The position numbers were made by a program, and so were the translations under genes. Of a DNA stretch of 64,000 nt, positions 25,487-37,473 are shown one piece after another. Below the pieces are notes generated by a model. The model saw only the letters and a list, made by a program, of their open reading frames with translations. It did no database searches and was not told where the DNA came from. How positions within the stretch are numbered: the stretch's first letter is position 1; each line of letters begins with the position of its first letter. The stretch is from Paramecium sonneborni (taxonomy: Eukaryota; Ciliophora; Oligohymenophorea; Peniculida; Parameciidae), in NCBI GenBank assembly GCA_905182985.1, contig CAJJDN010000119.1, forward strand, positions 294,063-358,062. The letters are read 5' to 3'.

Positions 25487-26904
25487 TCATCTTTTCATTT
25501 TTTATACAATTTTTGTTACTTTAACATCATTGTAATCCTAATTTAAATTAGATGAATGATAATCAATTTTTCTAGGTGGTCCTTCCAAGACATCTAAATC
25601 TATTCCATCATCATATATTTTTAATTTCTTAAACTCTTCTTTAATTTAATTTTCCAATAATTTATTGATTGTTTTTTAATAAATTTATTAATTTTTAAAG
25701 TTATTTTTTACAGCATATCGACTTCCACCTAAATGAACATATTTTGGCTGCATTCTTGAATTAACTGATTAAATTATTCTATTCCTTCTCTCTTTCTCTT
25801 ATTTGATTTAATTTTGATCAATAGTTTTAAACTCTAATTATAACAAATTATTACAAACATCTTCATAGATAGGTATTTAATTATTCGTTAATTTAAATTA
25901 TGGATTTTTTAAATCCTAAGTTTAATTCATTCTATTTAATTCTTCTAACAACTTTTTATTTTTTTTTCTATTTTCTTGTTATGATTTCGCCCTCTCCCTT
26001 TAAGAAGAATCTGTAGATAGTTTTTCTCTATTAAATGCATCATGAATATATGTTTTTATTAAATCCTAAATGTATACTTAAAAATTTGAACTTATCTATT
26101 TTCAGGTTCTATTTGTTCATCTGAATTTTTTTAAAGAATATTTACAGTTTTTAAAAAGTTTTGAAATTTAACATATTTCTTAACTGGTGTTGGATTTAGA
26201 CTATTTCGTCTTTTAACTAGTTTAATTTGTTGATAAAATAATACATTTATTATGAGGGGTTTCTAACATAGAAATTCTTCTAGATTCTGGTAAATTTGTT
26301 GTAATTGATTAAGACATTTTCGTATCATAATCATTAAGCATTTTATCTAATCTGTTTACTAAATTTCCTTTTTTATTTGAAAATTTAATATATGTCTAAG
26401 GTTTATTTATTTGAGTAGAAGATTATTCTGGAGTTCTAGATTGATATTAAAATTTTGCTGTTTTGGATTAATTTTCTAATTCATCAAAAACCAAATTCAA
26501 ATTTTACCAATTAAGTACAAAATGATAATTAGTGATTTCTCCTTAATCTGCTGTATGTCTTTTGAAAATATTATCTTTTTTTGGAGTTACATATGATTAT
26601 CCAGATCTTAAATGTTATAAATCAATTATAGCATTATATTCTTTAATTTTCTCTTAGAAGAATTATTTAGTTCTCTCAAGTGTAATTCCTCTCTTTTAAA
26701 CCATTTCTCTGGCTCTTTCACTTTCTAAAATTTGTTATAATTCAGGTGATATTTGTTTTAATTGATGATCATCAATAGAATTTTTTAGTTATTCTATAGG
26801 ATATATAATACTCTTGAATTAAGGTTAAGCTACTTTGTAACTTGGAATATTGAATTAAAATACCCATAAGATTCAAGAATTTTATTGATGACTGTATCAG
26901 ACAT
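25487..26904 (-). CDS. Hypothetical coiled-coil protein (446 aa)
   Basis: Introns of 23, 28 and 26 nt removed leave exactly 447 codons. The start is MSDTVINKILESYGYKVAQP at 26904. The protein is hydrophilic, rich in Gln/Asn/Lys, with predicted coiled coil in the second half (KLLEELNRMNQ..., QEKERRNRIIQ) and a distinctive stretch near the C-terminus, MQPKYVHLGGSRYAVKNN, then VLEGPPRKIDYHSS. No known domain was recognised; a cytoskeletal or ciliary scaffold is plausible only from composition and neighbours (dynactin ARP-like gene 86 bp upstream on the same strand). Confidence 0.8.
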
Positions 26905-26990
26905 TTACAAAAATAAACTAATTAAAGTTGATGCAATGAATAAAATAAAAATAGAAATGAATTATTATATAAATAATAATAAAAGCAATC

Positions 26991-28016
26991 TCATGGTTTA
27001 ATTGAAATAAAATTATAGGCATCTGATCTTGTACAAAATAGATTTCCATTTTCCCTAAATTTAGAATTAGTTACAATAAATTTATCATAACCACCAATTT
27101 AAACAATAAGAGCACCACCTACCCAAGTAGAATGCTATGTAATTAAATTTGTTATATAGAATTTGATATTTCTAATAGATGAAAATTCTGTTTCTAATAA
27201 TGAGAGTAATTCATTCTTGAATCTCATTAATAAATTAGGAATTCTTCTTGCTCCTCCAGTTATAACAATATTTTATGCCATCTTAGTTATGATGTCTCTA
27301 TCTTTCATTTAAGAAACAATCTTTAAAAATCCAAATGCAATATTTGATTCTTCTTCTTTATAATTTCCAAAGTAAGTTTCTGTGTAGCATTTAGCTAATT
27401 CAAATTCTGAGATTTCGGCATGTCTTAATTTAATTTTTTATTTGTCATCTATATCTCCTGGATTTAATACTTTAGCATATTTAATTGCTATATCTTCTAA
27501 TTACTCCCAAGAATAATCAGGTACTAATTATTAAATTCTTTTAGCTGATTCTCTTCCTCCTTCACCTATATAACCAGTCTAATGTAATAAAGAATAACCA
27601 TCATACACAGCACTAACAGTTGAACAATTATATCCTAAATCTATAACAAAACCTGAAAAATGTCCTGTTAAATATAATGGTAACACATTCCCAATTAAAA
27701 ATGCAATCTTTGCTACCTCAAATTTATAAAATAACACATATGCTATTATGTTATACATATCCTCATTGTTATAATAGTTATAAATTAAAGCCACTGATCT
27801 TCCTTTCAAATTACAAACCATATCAACATTAAATATCTAATACAATTTCTCTTCCACGGATAATTCATACGATAATCGGGATTTCTAAAGAGGTTTCTCA
27901 AAATTCAATTTTATCACCTTCTTTGGTTGAGTATCTAAAGAAAATCCAACTTTTGTATAAGCACATCCTATTTCAAGGATAACTTCATATTATCTTGATT
28001 GTTTATCTAAACTCAT
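26991..28016 (-). CDS. ACTR10: Actin-related protein, ARP11/ARP10 (dynactin pointed-end) type
   Basis: An intronless frame of 341 aa starting MSLDKQSRQYEVILEIG. Actin-fold landmarks are the first phosphate loop region EIGCAYTKVGFS, a second loop FVIDLGYNCSTVSAVYDGY, and the adenosine-site motif NIVITGGARRIPNLL. The segment LFYKFEVAKIAFLIGN before the second loop, the short length, and the divergence from conventional actin fit the dynactin pointed-end subunit ARP11 (ACTR10/ARP10). That protein caps the dynactin minifilament and helps link dynein to cargo. Divergent start, 63 bp from the multipass membrane gene at 28080. Confidence 0.72.
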
Positions 28017-28079
28017 TAAATTATTAAATTAATGAACTAAAATAGACTAACTTATGATATATAAAGAAGAAAGGAAAGA

Positions 28080-29483
28080 ATGACAAATCACTTCTTAGAA
28101 TAGTAACAATTTTAAGATTTTACAAAACCCGAAAATCCAATTAAAATTTTAAATCCAAATAAGGCTCCTTAACAATTAGAATCTCCTTTGGTTAATTAAG
28201 TCAAATTTTATTTTTCTAATCGTGTTAACAGATTAGAATTTACCTAATTATTTGAAGGAAAAGAATCTTTCACATAAATGTTTGCAACTATAGTATCGAC
28301 AACAATCTTAATTTTGATTGTTGGCTTTACCGCATATTATTTAAATTATATAGGAAAAACTTTTATTTGTTTAATAATATTGGTAAATGGATTTCATGTG
28401 TTGGGATTACATGTGTTTTATTTTTCAAGTACTTAATTTTGATTAATCAATTAGAAAACTCTGACAAAGCTTTGGCTTACTTTTTTATAATTCTGATACT
28501 ACAATTCCTTCTCTGTAATTAACTATGGGGTGGAGGTTTACTAAATAATATCTTTACAATTTGTTATGTTATTTACAATGGATATAAATTTATAAGATAA
28601 TTACCAGTCTCACCACCACATTAAAATTAAATTTTATAAACATATCCTTAATACTTTAAATATGCTTTATTTAATTCTATTAAACCAACAACAATTAGTA
28701 AAAGAATTATTAATTTCCTCTACTTTTTGATACCTGTATATATTTTCATCTCCTTAATTGACTTTTTTTATTAGCAGTAAAGAATCACAACCAGGAAAAT
28801 TCTCTTGGCTGGTATTCTTGATCTAATGTTATAATTTTCCGAAGGAATGATTATTACTTTTAAGAAATATCATGTTTTTAATTTATCAAGAAAAATAGAT
28901 TAATTACCATTATTTATATATCCATTATGTTTTTAAAATAATCAACAATAAGAAATTGCATCTATTAATTATGTTAATTCACTTAAAAATGATGATAAAG
29001 TGTTTAACTAAAAAATGCTTTTTAGATTAGAAGGATGTTAACCACCAACTATCGGTGATATTATGTAATCTTATTACTACGAAAAATTAAAATAATACGT
29101 ACAAGAAATTTAAACAAACTTTTCTTAAATTTCTAAATTATTAAATGAAAAAAATAAAGTAAGAACACTCTTTGAGGATATAACACTTCCATTAACTTTT
29201 ATAAAATACTATTATTTGACTTATAGAATTAAAAGGTAATAACGATAACTTATTAAATTGTATTACTACATTTTTTAATCTTTTGATTCATTTTAAATAC
29301 AAAACCAATATGAAGTTGAGTGTTTAAGATTTAATGTATATTTCTTTTATTTTTTAGGTATAATTATTATCCACAATTCAATAAAATTAATTTGAAGAAC
29401 CTAAAATTTTGAACATTTGCAAAAAGATAGCTTTGATTTCAGAAAGACATATGAAACATGAAATATTTTTAAAATAATTATGA
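28080..29483 (+). CDS. Multipass membrane protein (451 aa), family unknown
   Basis: Two introns (26 and 22 nt) removed give exactly 452 codons. After a soluble Gln-rich N-terminus there are about six hydrophobic segments: MFATIVSTTILILIVGF, FICLIILVNGFHVLGL, LAYFFIILILQFLL, NNIFTICYVIY, INFLYFLIPVYIFISLI and a weaker ILLAGILDLML. A hydrophilic C-terminal half of about 200 residues follows. No transporter or channel signature was recognised. Its TGA at 29481-29483 overlaps the ATG of the CFAP100 gene (sequence ATGA), which is unusual for a nuclear gene. Confidence 0.78.
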
Positions 29484-31128
29484 GTTTAAGATTAATATTT
29501 CCTAAATTAGATATCAGTGTTCGAACAACTAGTAGTAGTCCATTTAAATATCCATCTGATGAGGAGATTTTTCTTTATAATGACAGTAAGTTTAAAAAAT
29601 AACTTTCTTTTCATAAACCAGGTGCAAATGTTTGGAATAAAGAAACAGCTACAAGTAGAACCTAATTAACTAGATTTGAAGTATTTAAAATTATTTAATA
29701 TTAACAGAAAGTTAGTACACCATATGATGAAAATTACACAAAGAATAATAAACTATTCAAACAAAAGGATTAATAAAAAATTAATGATGCGATTAATATC
29801 ATTAAAGAACGTAAATTAGAAAAAGAAGAATAGAACAAAAAAGGAATTAGTTTAGTTTCTAATGTTAAAATAATAGAGGACAAAAGATAATTATTTTTGA
29901 TTTCTCAATCTTATAATACAATGGAAAATGAAATTAAAAAAATGAAAGAAGATTAAAAAGAAAAACAGGAAGTGTTTCTTTAAAGTTTAAAAATGCTTTA
30001 ATAAGATGCTGATAATTTTTAGTAATTTCTAGATACAAATAAAGCAGCTAGAGCTGATGCAGAACTGAAATTAGAAAACGAAATAAAAGATAAAAAAGCT
30101 AAAGAGACTATAATTAAACAACTTAATATAAAAATGACAAGCATTAGAGGTGAAAAATAAAGAATGGAAGAATTAATAACTGCTTATATAGATCATAAAT
30201 AGTTTTTGGACAAATTAGCTCCTAAAGAATGGCATGATAATAAAGCAAAATTAAAAAGCTTACTACTTGACAATCTTAAAGAAAATATTGTTATTGAAGG
30301 CAAACTTTTGAAATCTAATAATTCTGATTAAGCAGTTTAATTGTATTTTAATTAATTAATTTCAGTTCAGAAGAATTAGAAGATTTTGAAGATGAATTTG
30401 AAATGTATTTTAAACAACCATCATAATTAATTAATATTTTCAATGATTTAGAAGAGAGAAATTTATTCCTAATTTAAACAGCTTAAGAAACAGAACAAAA
30501 TCTAGAAGAAGTTAAATCTAAATTTCAAAAATTATAACATGAAAAAAGCATCAAAATATAATAATTGCATGAACAGAAAGAAACATTAAAAAAAAAATTA
30601 GATGTATCAATTAATTCTATTTTATTAAGTAAATGACACAAGAATTGAAAGACATGTAATTAGGTGGAATAATTAAGGCATCTGGAAAAGAGTAAAAAGA
30701 TTTAGCATAATAAATTATTGAAGTTTATTAGCTATTTCAAATAGATATGATATAAGTTTAGGATATTTAAACTAGACCAAGTTTATTTATTTTAGGCCTA
30801 ATAGAATAATTGATAGAAAAACTTCTGAAATAAGTAAAGACTTTTAAACCTGAAAGAGTATATCATTATGTAAAAATTAATTAAATGCAATTAGAAATAA
30901 GAAATCGATAATAAAGGCAAAGCAGATAAAAGAAAAGAAAATGCTGATAGATAGAGAGAAGAAGAAGCTTCAAGGAATAGAATTAATTAATTAAAATTAA
31001 TGTAGCCCAGTAAAAAAAAGAGCGGAAGACTAAACATGTTCAGATCAAGACCTATAGAAAAATAAGTTGAAATTAAGCAAGAGAATTATGAAGATTTAGA
31101 TACTGAAGATTTCAAATATTTTGAATGA
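29480..31128 (+). CDS. CFAP100: CFAP100-like axonemal coiled-coil protein
   Basis: Introns of 23, 26 and 25 nt removed leave exactly 525 codons (524 aa). The N-terminus carries the family signature SPFKYPSDEEIFLYND, followed by a segment where human/Chlamydomonas CFAP100 (MIA1, formerly CCDC37) has its conserved basic stretch, and then several hundred residues of DUF4200-type coiled coil. In other organisms CFAP100 forms the MIA complex with CFAP73, which regulates inner-arm dynein I1/f on the axoneme. The C-terminus is acidic (YEDLDTEDFKYFE). Its ATG overlaps the stop codon of the preceding membrane-protein gene by ATGA; there is no intergenic promoter. Confidence 0.75.
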
Positions 31129-31524
31129 TATTCACTTTTATCTTTATCATAAGTATATCATATCATTTTAAAAATTTTTATTAAAACAAAAAAAATAAGT
31201 ATTTCTTCATCATTTAAACAATTTTACAACATCATGCCAACCTAGAGTAACAAGTAATTTATAATTTAAAAATGTTTGCATTTGTAATTTATTTATTTTA
31301 TATTTTGAATGTAATAGTATAGAAATAATAATTAATTCATTATCTCAATAATTGAAATTGTAAGCAAAATAAATGTAATACATCTAGATAAATATTAATA
31401 TTATTTTCTCAGGTTAGGAGATAAAAATTAAATGTTACGATCAAAAGTTTCAACATAAAATAATATTATTTTTGAAAATAGGAATGAAAATTATAGAATA
31501 AAATATTATAAATTATTTTTCAAT
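31129..31524. other. Intergenic spacer
   Basis: About 0.3-0.4 kb separates the CFAP100 gene from the CH-domain gene. It is AT-rich and I see nothing in it except a possible in-frame upstream ATG at 31432, which would lengthen the next protein by 31 residues. Confidence 0.5.
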
Positions 31525-33822
31525 ATGAAACTTGATCTCGATATTTATCAGTGGCTTGTAAAAATAAATGTGTTATAAGAATTGCCAATCAATAATTTAT
31601 TTGCTCATGTTGATTAGGCTTTGGAAGAACAATTCTTGAATGGAATAATAATTAGTTAGATCCTAAAATAATTTGATTAAAAAATTGATGTAGATGTCAA
31701 ATAAGGTAATAGTAATGGTATACGATTATTTAATTGGAATAATGTATGTAGAAGTTTACAGTAGATTAACATAACATTAGATGATGATATCAAAAGTACA
31801 AAATTTGCATCTATGTAGTTTCAATTGTCAAAGGAGATTTTTAGATGTTAATGTAATTTTTGAAAGAATTAAAATAACATTATGAATTAGCATTTTATAT
31901 TGAAGAACAAGTGAGTACAACAACTAGGTTTGATTCATAATAAAACGAGCCATAAGAAATAAGTATAGATGAGATTGATCCTGAAAAGCCTTTGAATTAA
32001 ACACAATCTCTTTTAGAATTTATTATAGTATCTCTTTGTAAACATTTCACTTTAAAACCAAAGCAGGCAGTAACACTGCTTAATTAGAATTATAAATAAT
32101 TATCAAATGTTCTAATAAAAGGTAATAAAGGATTCAAGAATGTTATAAATTGGCTAATGGAATTGTCTAAATATATTAATCATATAATTAAATTTGTAAC
32201 TTACAAAATAGATATTTTATTGACTCTACTTAAAGCTGGTTTAGTTTCATAAAGTAATGAAGTATGCTATTGGACATTATATATAATTGAAGGAATTTTA
32301 ATTAATTTGCCTTAAAAAGAGTTATTAGAAGATGTGTATGCTTGGCTTGTAAGAGAACATGGAGGTTTAATTGCATTGATTTTATCATAATAACGTCATC
32401 ACTAATATTTAGAATAAATATGTAAAATTTATAGTATTGTTTCTTAATATAATGTTGTTGACTTTTTTGATGTATAATTAAGAAAAATTTTGAAATCTGG
32501 AAAAGAATATATAGATTTTATTAATGGAATCATTCAAATAATACCTATTAGAGACCAAATGTAAGAATTAAATCTTTTTGAATTATTTGCATCTCATGCT
32601 ATTAAATTATTTGAAACTAAACATACTATAATGGAGAGAATGACAGCTCTGAAATATTTTGAACATTATTGGATATATTATCCAGAATAATTTGTTCCAA
32701 ATCAAATAGAATAATATTTATTAAATTCAAGAAAGGCTACTAGAGAAGCTAGTTTTACAATGAGAATATTTACTTATTAGAGTTTATTTAGAATCTTAGA
32801 TAACTTAGCTTTATAAAAAGATAAATATGCAGCTTTGTTATATAAAAAATTAGTATTTTCACTTATTGAAAATTTTGATTAAAAAGAAGTTAGAGAGTTT
32901 TTGGTAGCCAATTTCTTAATGCTTATTAGAAAATATTCAACAATTCCTATTGATATTTTAATAATTCCTATGGTAAAGTAACTTTAGATTGAATAAAATG
33001 AAATATAAATTAACATTGTTGACTTTTAATTACTAAAATCTGTTTGCACTCATCCAAAAATTGATGTTAATGTGACTATTTTAATGCTTGATATGTTAAG
33101 TAAGTTATATTTAAGTTCTATCATGTTTTATTAATTGGCTTTTTAGTAGATATAATTACTGTTAACAAGATTTATAAAATTAAATCCAGTATAAGAATTC
33201 ACATTTAATCTTGTAAAAATTGCAATTTCTGAGTATTATGGTAATTATTAGGAACATATAAAGAGTAATCCAAAATAAATTTTGAATAGGAGTCCAGATG
33301 AAAACATAAGAAGATAATAATTTAGATCTTAGATTATTTCTTTAATTAAGTTTATTATAAATCTTAGATCTTTTGAATTGAATGAGTAAATTAAACCTGT
33401 TATAGCTCATTTTTATTTGGAAATCTAATAAGTATATTTAAATAATAATTATTGAATAGAATTTAAAAACAGAATCAAAAGCTTTATTTATGTTGTTAGG
33501 GCATTTTGGTGATCCTTAAGAAATTGTTTAAGAAGAATAGAAAAAATATAAATAAATCAATTAATCACAATAAAACCCATTTGTTTAAAGTTAAATTGTA
33601 AAGTCTTAAGGATTAAAAGTATCTTAGATATCTCAGGTATCTCAGATATAGTAAAATTTAAATAATAATTATCCAAAATCAAATAAATCAATAATCTCAT
33701 AGAAAGAGGATCCATTTAAAGAATTAAGAGAAGATGCAACTAAACCATCTTTGACAATGCTTGGAAATATATCATTAAATTATGATGAATAGTCATTATT
33801 GAAATAATTTGAATTACTTTGA
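31525..33822 (+). CDS. Calponin-homology domain plus helical-solenoid protein
   Basis: Introns of 23 nt (near 31797) and 28 nt (33432-33459) removed give exactly 749 codons from the ATG at 31525. An in-frame ATG at 31432 would add 31 residues. The first ~120 residues match a calponin-homology pattern: LDLDIYQWLVKI, QFLNGIIISQILKQF, RLFNWNNV and KISIVKGDFQMLMQFLKEL, close to the CH type found in ciliary proteins that bind microtubules. The remaining ~500 residues are repeated amphipathic helices, like an ARM/HEAT solenoid, and the last ~130 are Gln/Ser-rich. The exact family was not recognised; a ciliary/axonemal role is inference. The 3' end (from 33446) is repeated after the N at 34517. Confidence 0.75.
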
Positions 33823-33844
33823 AATATGTATGTATTATATATAG

Positions 33845-34387
33845 TCATATTTATTTATAAATCAAACCAAACTTAACTTTTTTTTTTGATTGACTTGAAA
33901 AAGATTTTTCAGAACAATAACTGGATTTAAGTATTGATTTAGGTATATAAATTTCATTTGCATCTTCTTATCTTAATTTAATTAGTTCTTTATGTTCGAT
34001 AATAAATGAAGTTTTATTTTTTTAGTGTTAAGTGGATATAATTCTAACAGGGCTAATGCTTTATCCTTGAGATGATCTTCTAAAAAAGGTTTTATCCTTA
34101 GAGAATAACTCAAGGAAAAATTAATCCTCATATGAGTACCTTTTTTTTGAAATCTCTTTAGTAGGTGATTCAACTTATGATAGTTTAGATATTGAGCAAT
34201 CATCCACCTCTCCTTCAAAACTAATATTAGGTCCCTCGTCTTCTATTTTAGCGATAGTTGGATTGATAGAATCAATGGTAGGTTTTGTAGGACTTTAAGA
34301 TTAGGAATTTGGAAGATGTTACTTTTGATCACTATGATTGATTGTAGCAAAAGAAGGAAATTATTGTTTACAAGTACCATTTCCCAT
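33845..34387 (-). CDS. Small protein with N-terminal myristoylation/palmitoylation signal (copy 1)
   Basis: An intronless 180-aa frame starting MGNGTCKQQFPS. Gly2 with small residues at positions 5-6 fits an N-myristoylation site and Cys6 is a likely palmitoylation site, so membrane attachment is expected. The remainder is Ser/Thr/Lys/Gln-rich and predicted to be disordered, with SP/TP sites (QSPTKP, VESPTKE) that look like phosphorylation targets. No domain was recognised. This is the same gene as 34917-35459; the two exist only because of the assembly duplication. Its end faces the stop of the CH-domain gene 22 bp away. Confidence 0.72.
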
Positions 34388-34404
34388 TTTTAATATAATA
34401 ATAC

Positions 34405-34516
34405 TCAAATATTTTTCTTAATTACTTTGTCCATTCTAAAGTCTTCAATTTCATTAATCGCTAATCTTCCAAGATAATAATCTTAACCAAGTTCTTCTAA
34501 TCTTTAGAGAGTATAT
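34405..34516 (-). pseudogene. 3' fragment of the 35477-36086 gene (duplicated piece)
   Basis: This is the C-terminal ~36 codons (ending FRMDKVIKKNI) of the two-helix membrane protein, cut off by the N at 34517. It matches 35477-35588 and is best read as contig overlap, not a real pseudogene. Confidence 0.8.
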
Positions 34517-34517
34517 N

Positions 34518-34894
34518 TAATTATTGAATAGAATTTAAAAACAGAATCAAAAGCTTTATTTATGTTGTTAGGGCATTTTGGTGATCCTTAAGAAATTGTT
34601 TAAGAAGAATAGAAAAAATATAAATAAATCAATTAATCACAATAAAACCCATTTGTTTAAAGTTAAATTGTAAAGTCTTAAGGATTAAAAGTATCTTAGA
34701 TATCTCAGGTATCTCAGATATAGTAAAATTTAAATAATAATTATCCAAAATCAAATAAATCAATAATCTCATAGAAAGAGGATCCATTTAAAGAATTAAG
34801 AGAAGATGCAACTAAACCATCTTTGACAATGCTTGGAAATATATCATTAAATTATGATGAATAGTCATTATTGAAATAATTTGAATTACTTTGA
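34518..34894 (+). pseudogene. 3' fragment of the CH-domain gene (duplicated piece)
   Basis: This repeats 33446-33822: the end of the last intron and the terminal exon of the CH-domain gene (TGA at 34892-34894). It has no 5' part because the N precedes it. Best read as unmerged contig overlap. Confidence 0.82.
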
Positions 34895-34916
34895 AATATG
34901 TATGTATTATATATAG

Positions 34917-35459
34917 TCATATTTATTTATAAATCAAACCAAACTTAACTTTTTTTTTTGATTGACTTGAAAAAGATTTTTCAGAACAATAACTGGATTT
35001 AAGTATTGATTTAGGTATATAAATTTCATTTGCATCTTCTTATCTTAATTTAATTAGTTCTTTATGTTCGATAATAAATGAAGTTTTATTTTTTTAGTGT
35101 TAAGTGGATATAATTCTAACAGGGCTAATGCTTTATCCTTGAGATGATCTTCTAAAAAAGGTTTTATCCTTAGAGAATAACTCAAGGAAAAATTAATCCT
35201 CATATGAGTACCTTTTTTTTGAAATCTCTTTAGTAGGTGATTCAACTTATGATAGTTTAGATATTGAGCAATCATCCACCTCTCCTTCAAAACTAATATT
35301 AGGTCCCTCGTCTTCTATTTTAGCGATAGTTGGATTGATAGAATCAATGGTAGGTTTTGTAGGACTTTAAGATTAGGAATTTGGAAGATGTTACTTTTGA
35401 TCACTATGATTGATTGTAGCAAAAGAAGGAAATTATTGTTTACAAGTACCATTTCCCAT
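34917..35459 (-). CDS. Small protein with N-terminal myristoylation/palmitoylation signal (copy 2)
   Basis: Apparently identical to 33845-34387 and the same gene in all likelihood. In the true chromosome it would lie between the CH-domain gene and the two-helix membrane gene, 17 bp downstream of the latter's stop on the same strand. Confidence 0.7.
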
Positions 35460-35476
35460 TTTTAATATAATAATAC

Positions 35477-36086
35477 TCAAATATTTTTCTTAATTACTTT
35501 GTCCATTCTAAAGTCTTCAATTTCATTAATCGCTAATCTTCCAAGATAATAATCTTAACCAAGTTCTTCTAATCTTTAGAGAGTATATTAAGTTGATCTA
35601 AGAAAACCCATAGCAAAACCAGTTCCTAAACCAACAAAAACTCCTAATCCTTTAGCACTATAAGAAAGATATCGTCTATTCCAAAATGATATAAAACTGG
35701 TCATTGCTAAACATAAACCCATTCCTTCATAACATCTCCATTTAAAATATTATTTGCAGTCATATAATGTTTCATTCTCTTCTGGTGTACTTGCTTAATA
35801 TTACCAAATTGTTTTAACCATCTCTTTCAATGATATGTCTTTAATAACTTCCTAATAAGTAGCCATTTTCTCATTATATCTTTTTCTACCTTTATATATA
35901 GCATTAGCAATTACGGATTATTGTAGGATCACTTGGAAGGGGTTTTTGAATATTTTTAAAGTAATCCCTCAAAGCTGATTCTTCTTCTTCCATTCCCTAT
36001 TAAAGTTTAGCTTCCTCTTCCATATACTACTTTTTCATTTACTCTCTTATTTCTCTATCACGATTACTTTCTTAATTTTCACTCAT
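35477..36086 (-). CDS. Two-helix membrane protein (194 aa), probably organellar
   Basis: One 25-nt intron (after ...SDPTII) removed leaves exactly 195 codons. The start MSENQESNRDREIREQMKKQ at 36086 is followed by a charged helix. Then come two hydrophobic helices, YEGMGLCLAMTSFISFW and GLGVFVGLGTGFAMGFL, the second Gly-rich like small mitochondrial or ER membrane proteins. The C-terminal tail is short and charged. No family was recognised. Its 5' end lies 13 bp from the stop of the upstream coiled-coil gene. Confidence 0.72.
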
Positions 36087-36099
36087 TTATTATTTTAAT

Positions 36100-37473
36100 T
36101 CAATTAAATCTAATTTTATAATTCATTATTTATTTCAAAATAAATTTTAATTATTCTCTTTCTAGTTATAAATCTAGACAATTTTTAATATTTTTATTTA
36201 GATCATTTATTTTTATAATATGTTCTATAAGAATAATTTCTCTATTCCAAATCTCTTTGAATACCATCACTCAGTTCTCTACATATTTTATTTTCATTTT
36301 TAATGAGATAACTAAGTAGTTAAGGTTTCACTAAAATCATATACTAGTTTAATTTTTCTTAATCTTTCTTAAATTTCATTATGCTATTCTTTATACCATT
36401 ACATCTTTTCATTTTATTTAAATAAACTATCATTTAATTCTTAACTAAATATTATTCATCTCTTATTTTAATATGATTATTTATTATGGATAGTTCTCTT
36501 ATTTAAAGAAACTTAATTCAGATTTTTATTCTTTTATTTATAAAACTTATTGACTGCATAAATATCATGAATGTTCTTAATCATTACTCTTTTAATAATT
36601 TTAAAAGAAAAAATCTTTGCACTTTACAATTTATTCACTTTATGAATCATTATCATTTTATAAATTTAATGATCTACTTTGTATATTTTTAAATCAATTC
36701 TTTAATTTTTAGATCTTTAGTTTGAGCTATGCTTGAAATATCTTTTTCTTTCTAATAAATACTACTTATATTGGATTCAAAATTAATTCTTTGGATTTCT
36801 TAAGTAAAATTTCCTTTTCCTCTTAAAGAGATTCCTGCAATTAATTTCCTCCTTTATAGTAGAATAAAAATTTTAGAAAAGAAATGAAATAAATATTATT
36901 AAGTTGTTTATTAAGAACTCTAATTTCATCATCATACAATAATATCTAATGTTTGAGTTACTACTCATTTAATGTTTGATTGATAGTTGTAGATTAAATT
37001 CCCGTTGTATATTCTCGATCCTTTATTCTATTTCTTTTCTTAAGTTAGAGTTTTCAAAATTCAATGAGTCAAACATTGTTAGATCTAAATAAAATACAGT
37101 TTTAAGAATTAGATAAAACTTTAAACGTATAAGAAAAGATGATAACTCAAATTAGCAATTCTAATACTATTTTTTAGCTTCAGAATATTTTTAAGATAAC
37201 CTTCTATAGTTTAGAGATATGTTCTTTCAGAACATGATTTTCCTTTTTGAGTAGATTTAATAATAAATTACCTAATTGAGATTCTAACCAATCAAGAAAT
37301 TTAGGTAGAAAAGAAACTACAGGATTTTTAGCTCTGAATTGGAATAGTATGAGATTAGTAAAGGTTGTTTTGGGAAGTATTGTTATAAAAATTAGCCTTA
37401 TTTTTATGATTATTTTATTTAATATATATGTAAAATCAATTGATGTAAACAACATGTCTAAAGCACTGCACAA
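36100..37473 (-). CDS. Coiled-coil protein, exon structure uncertain
   Basis: Protein-like segments on the minus strand include FLPKFLDWLESQLGNLLLNL, KKENHVLKEHISKLQKL, SLNFENSNLRKEIEQRIENI, DDEIRVLNKQLNNIYF, QESLQEEKEILLKKSKEL and, near the end, NDLNKNIKNCLDLQLEREQL. These are long amphipathic coiled-coil segments. Several frame changes are needed between them; I could assign introns to some (for example a 35-nt one near 37079) but not all. The only in-frame ATGs before the first segment (37455, 37473) overlap the small-Tim gene on the other strand, so the start is doubtful. Function unknown. Confidence 0.5.

Larger units (their letters stand above)
33446..35588. repeat. 1071-bp direct duplication split by one N (probable assembly artefact)
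   Basis: Positions 33446-34516 and 34518-35588 appear identical, with a fixed offset of 1072, and are separated by a single N at 34517. The copies begin inside an intron of the CH-domain gene and end inside the gene at 35477-36086. One copy therefore carries a headless CH-domain 3' end and the other a truncated tail of the downstream gene. This is what results when two overlapping contigs are joined by a placeholder N without merging their overlap. A genuine recent duplication is possible but would not need the N. Confidence 0.9.

Noticed and set aside
33446..35588. A real recent tandem gene duplication
   Set aside because: The copies appear identical and are separated by a single N, and both breakpoints lie inside genes; unmerged contig overlap explains this better.
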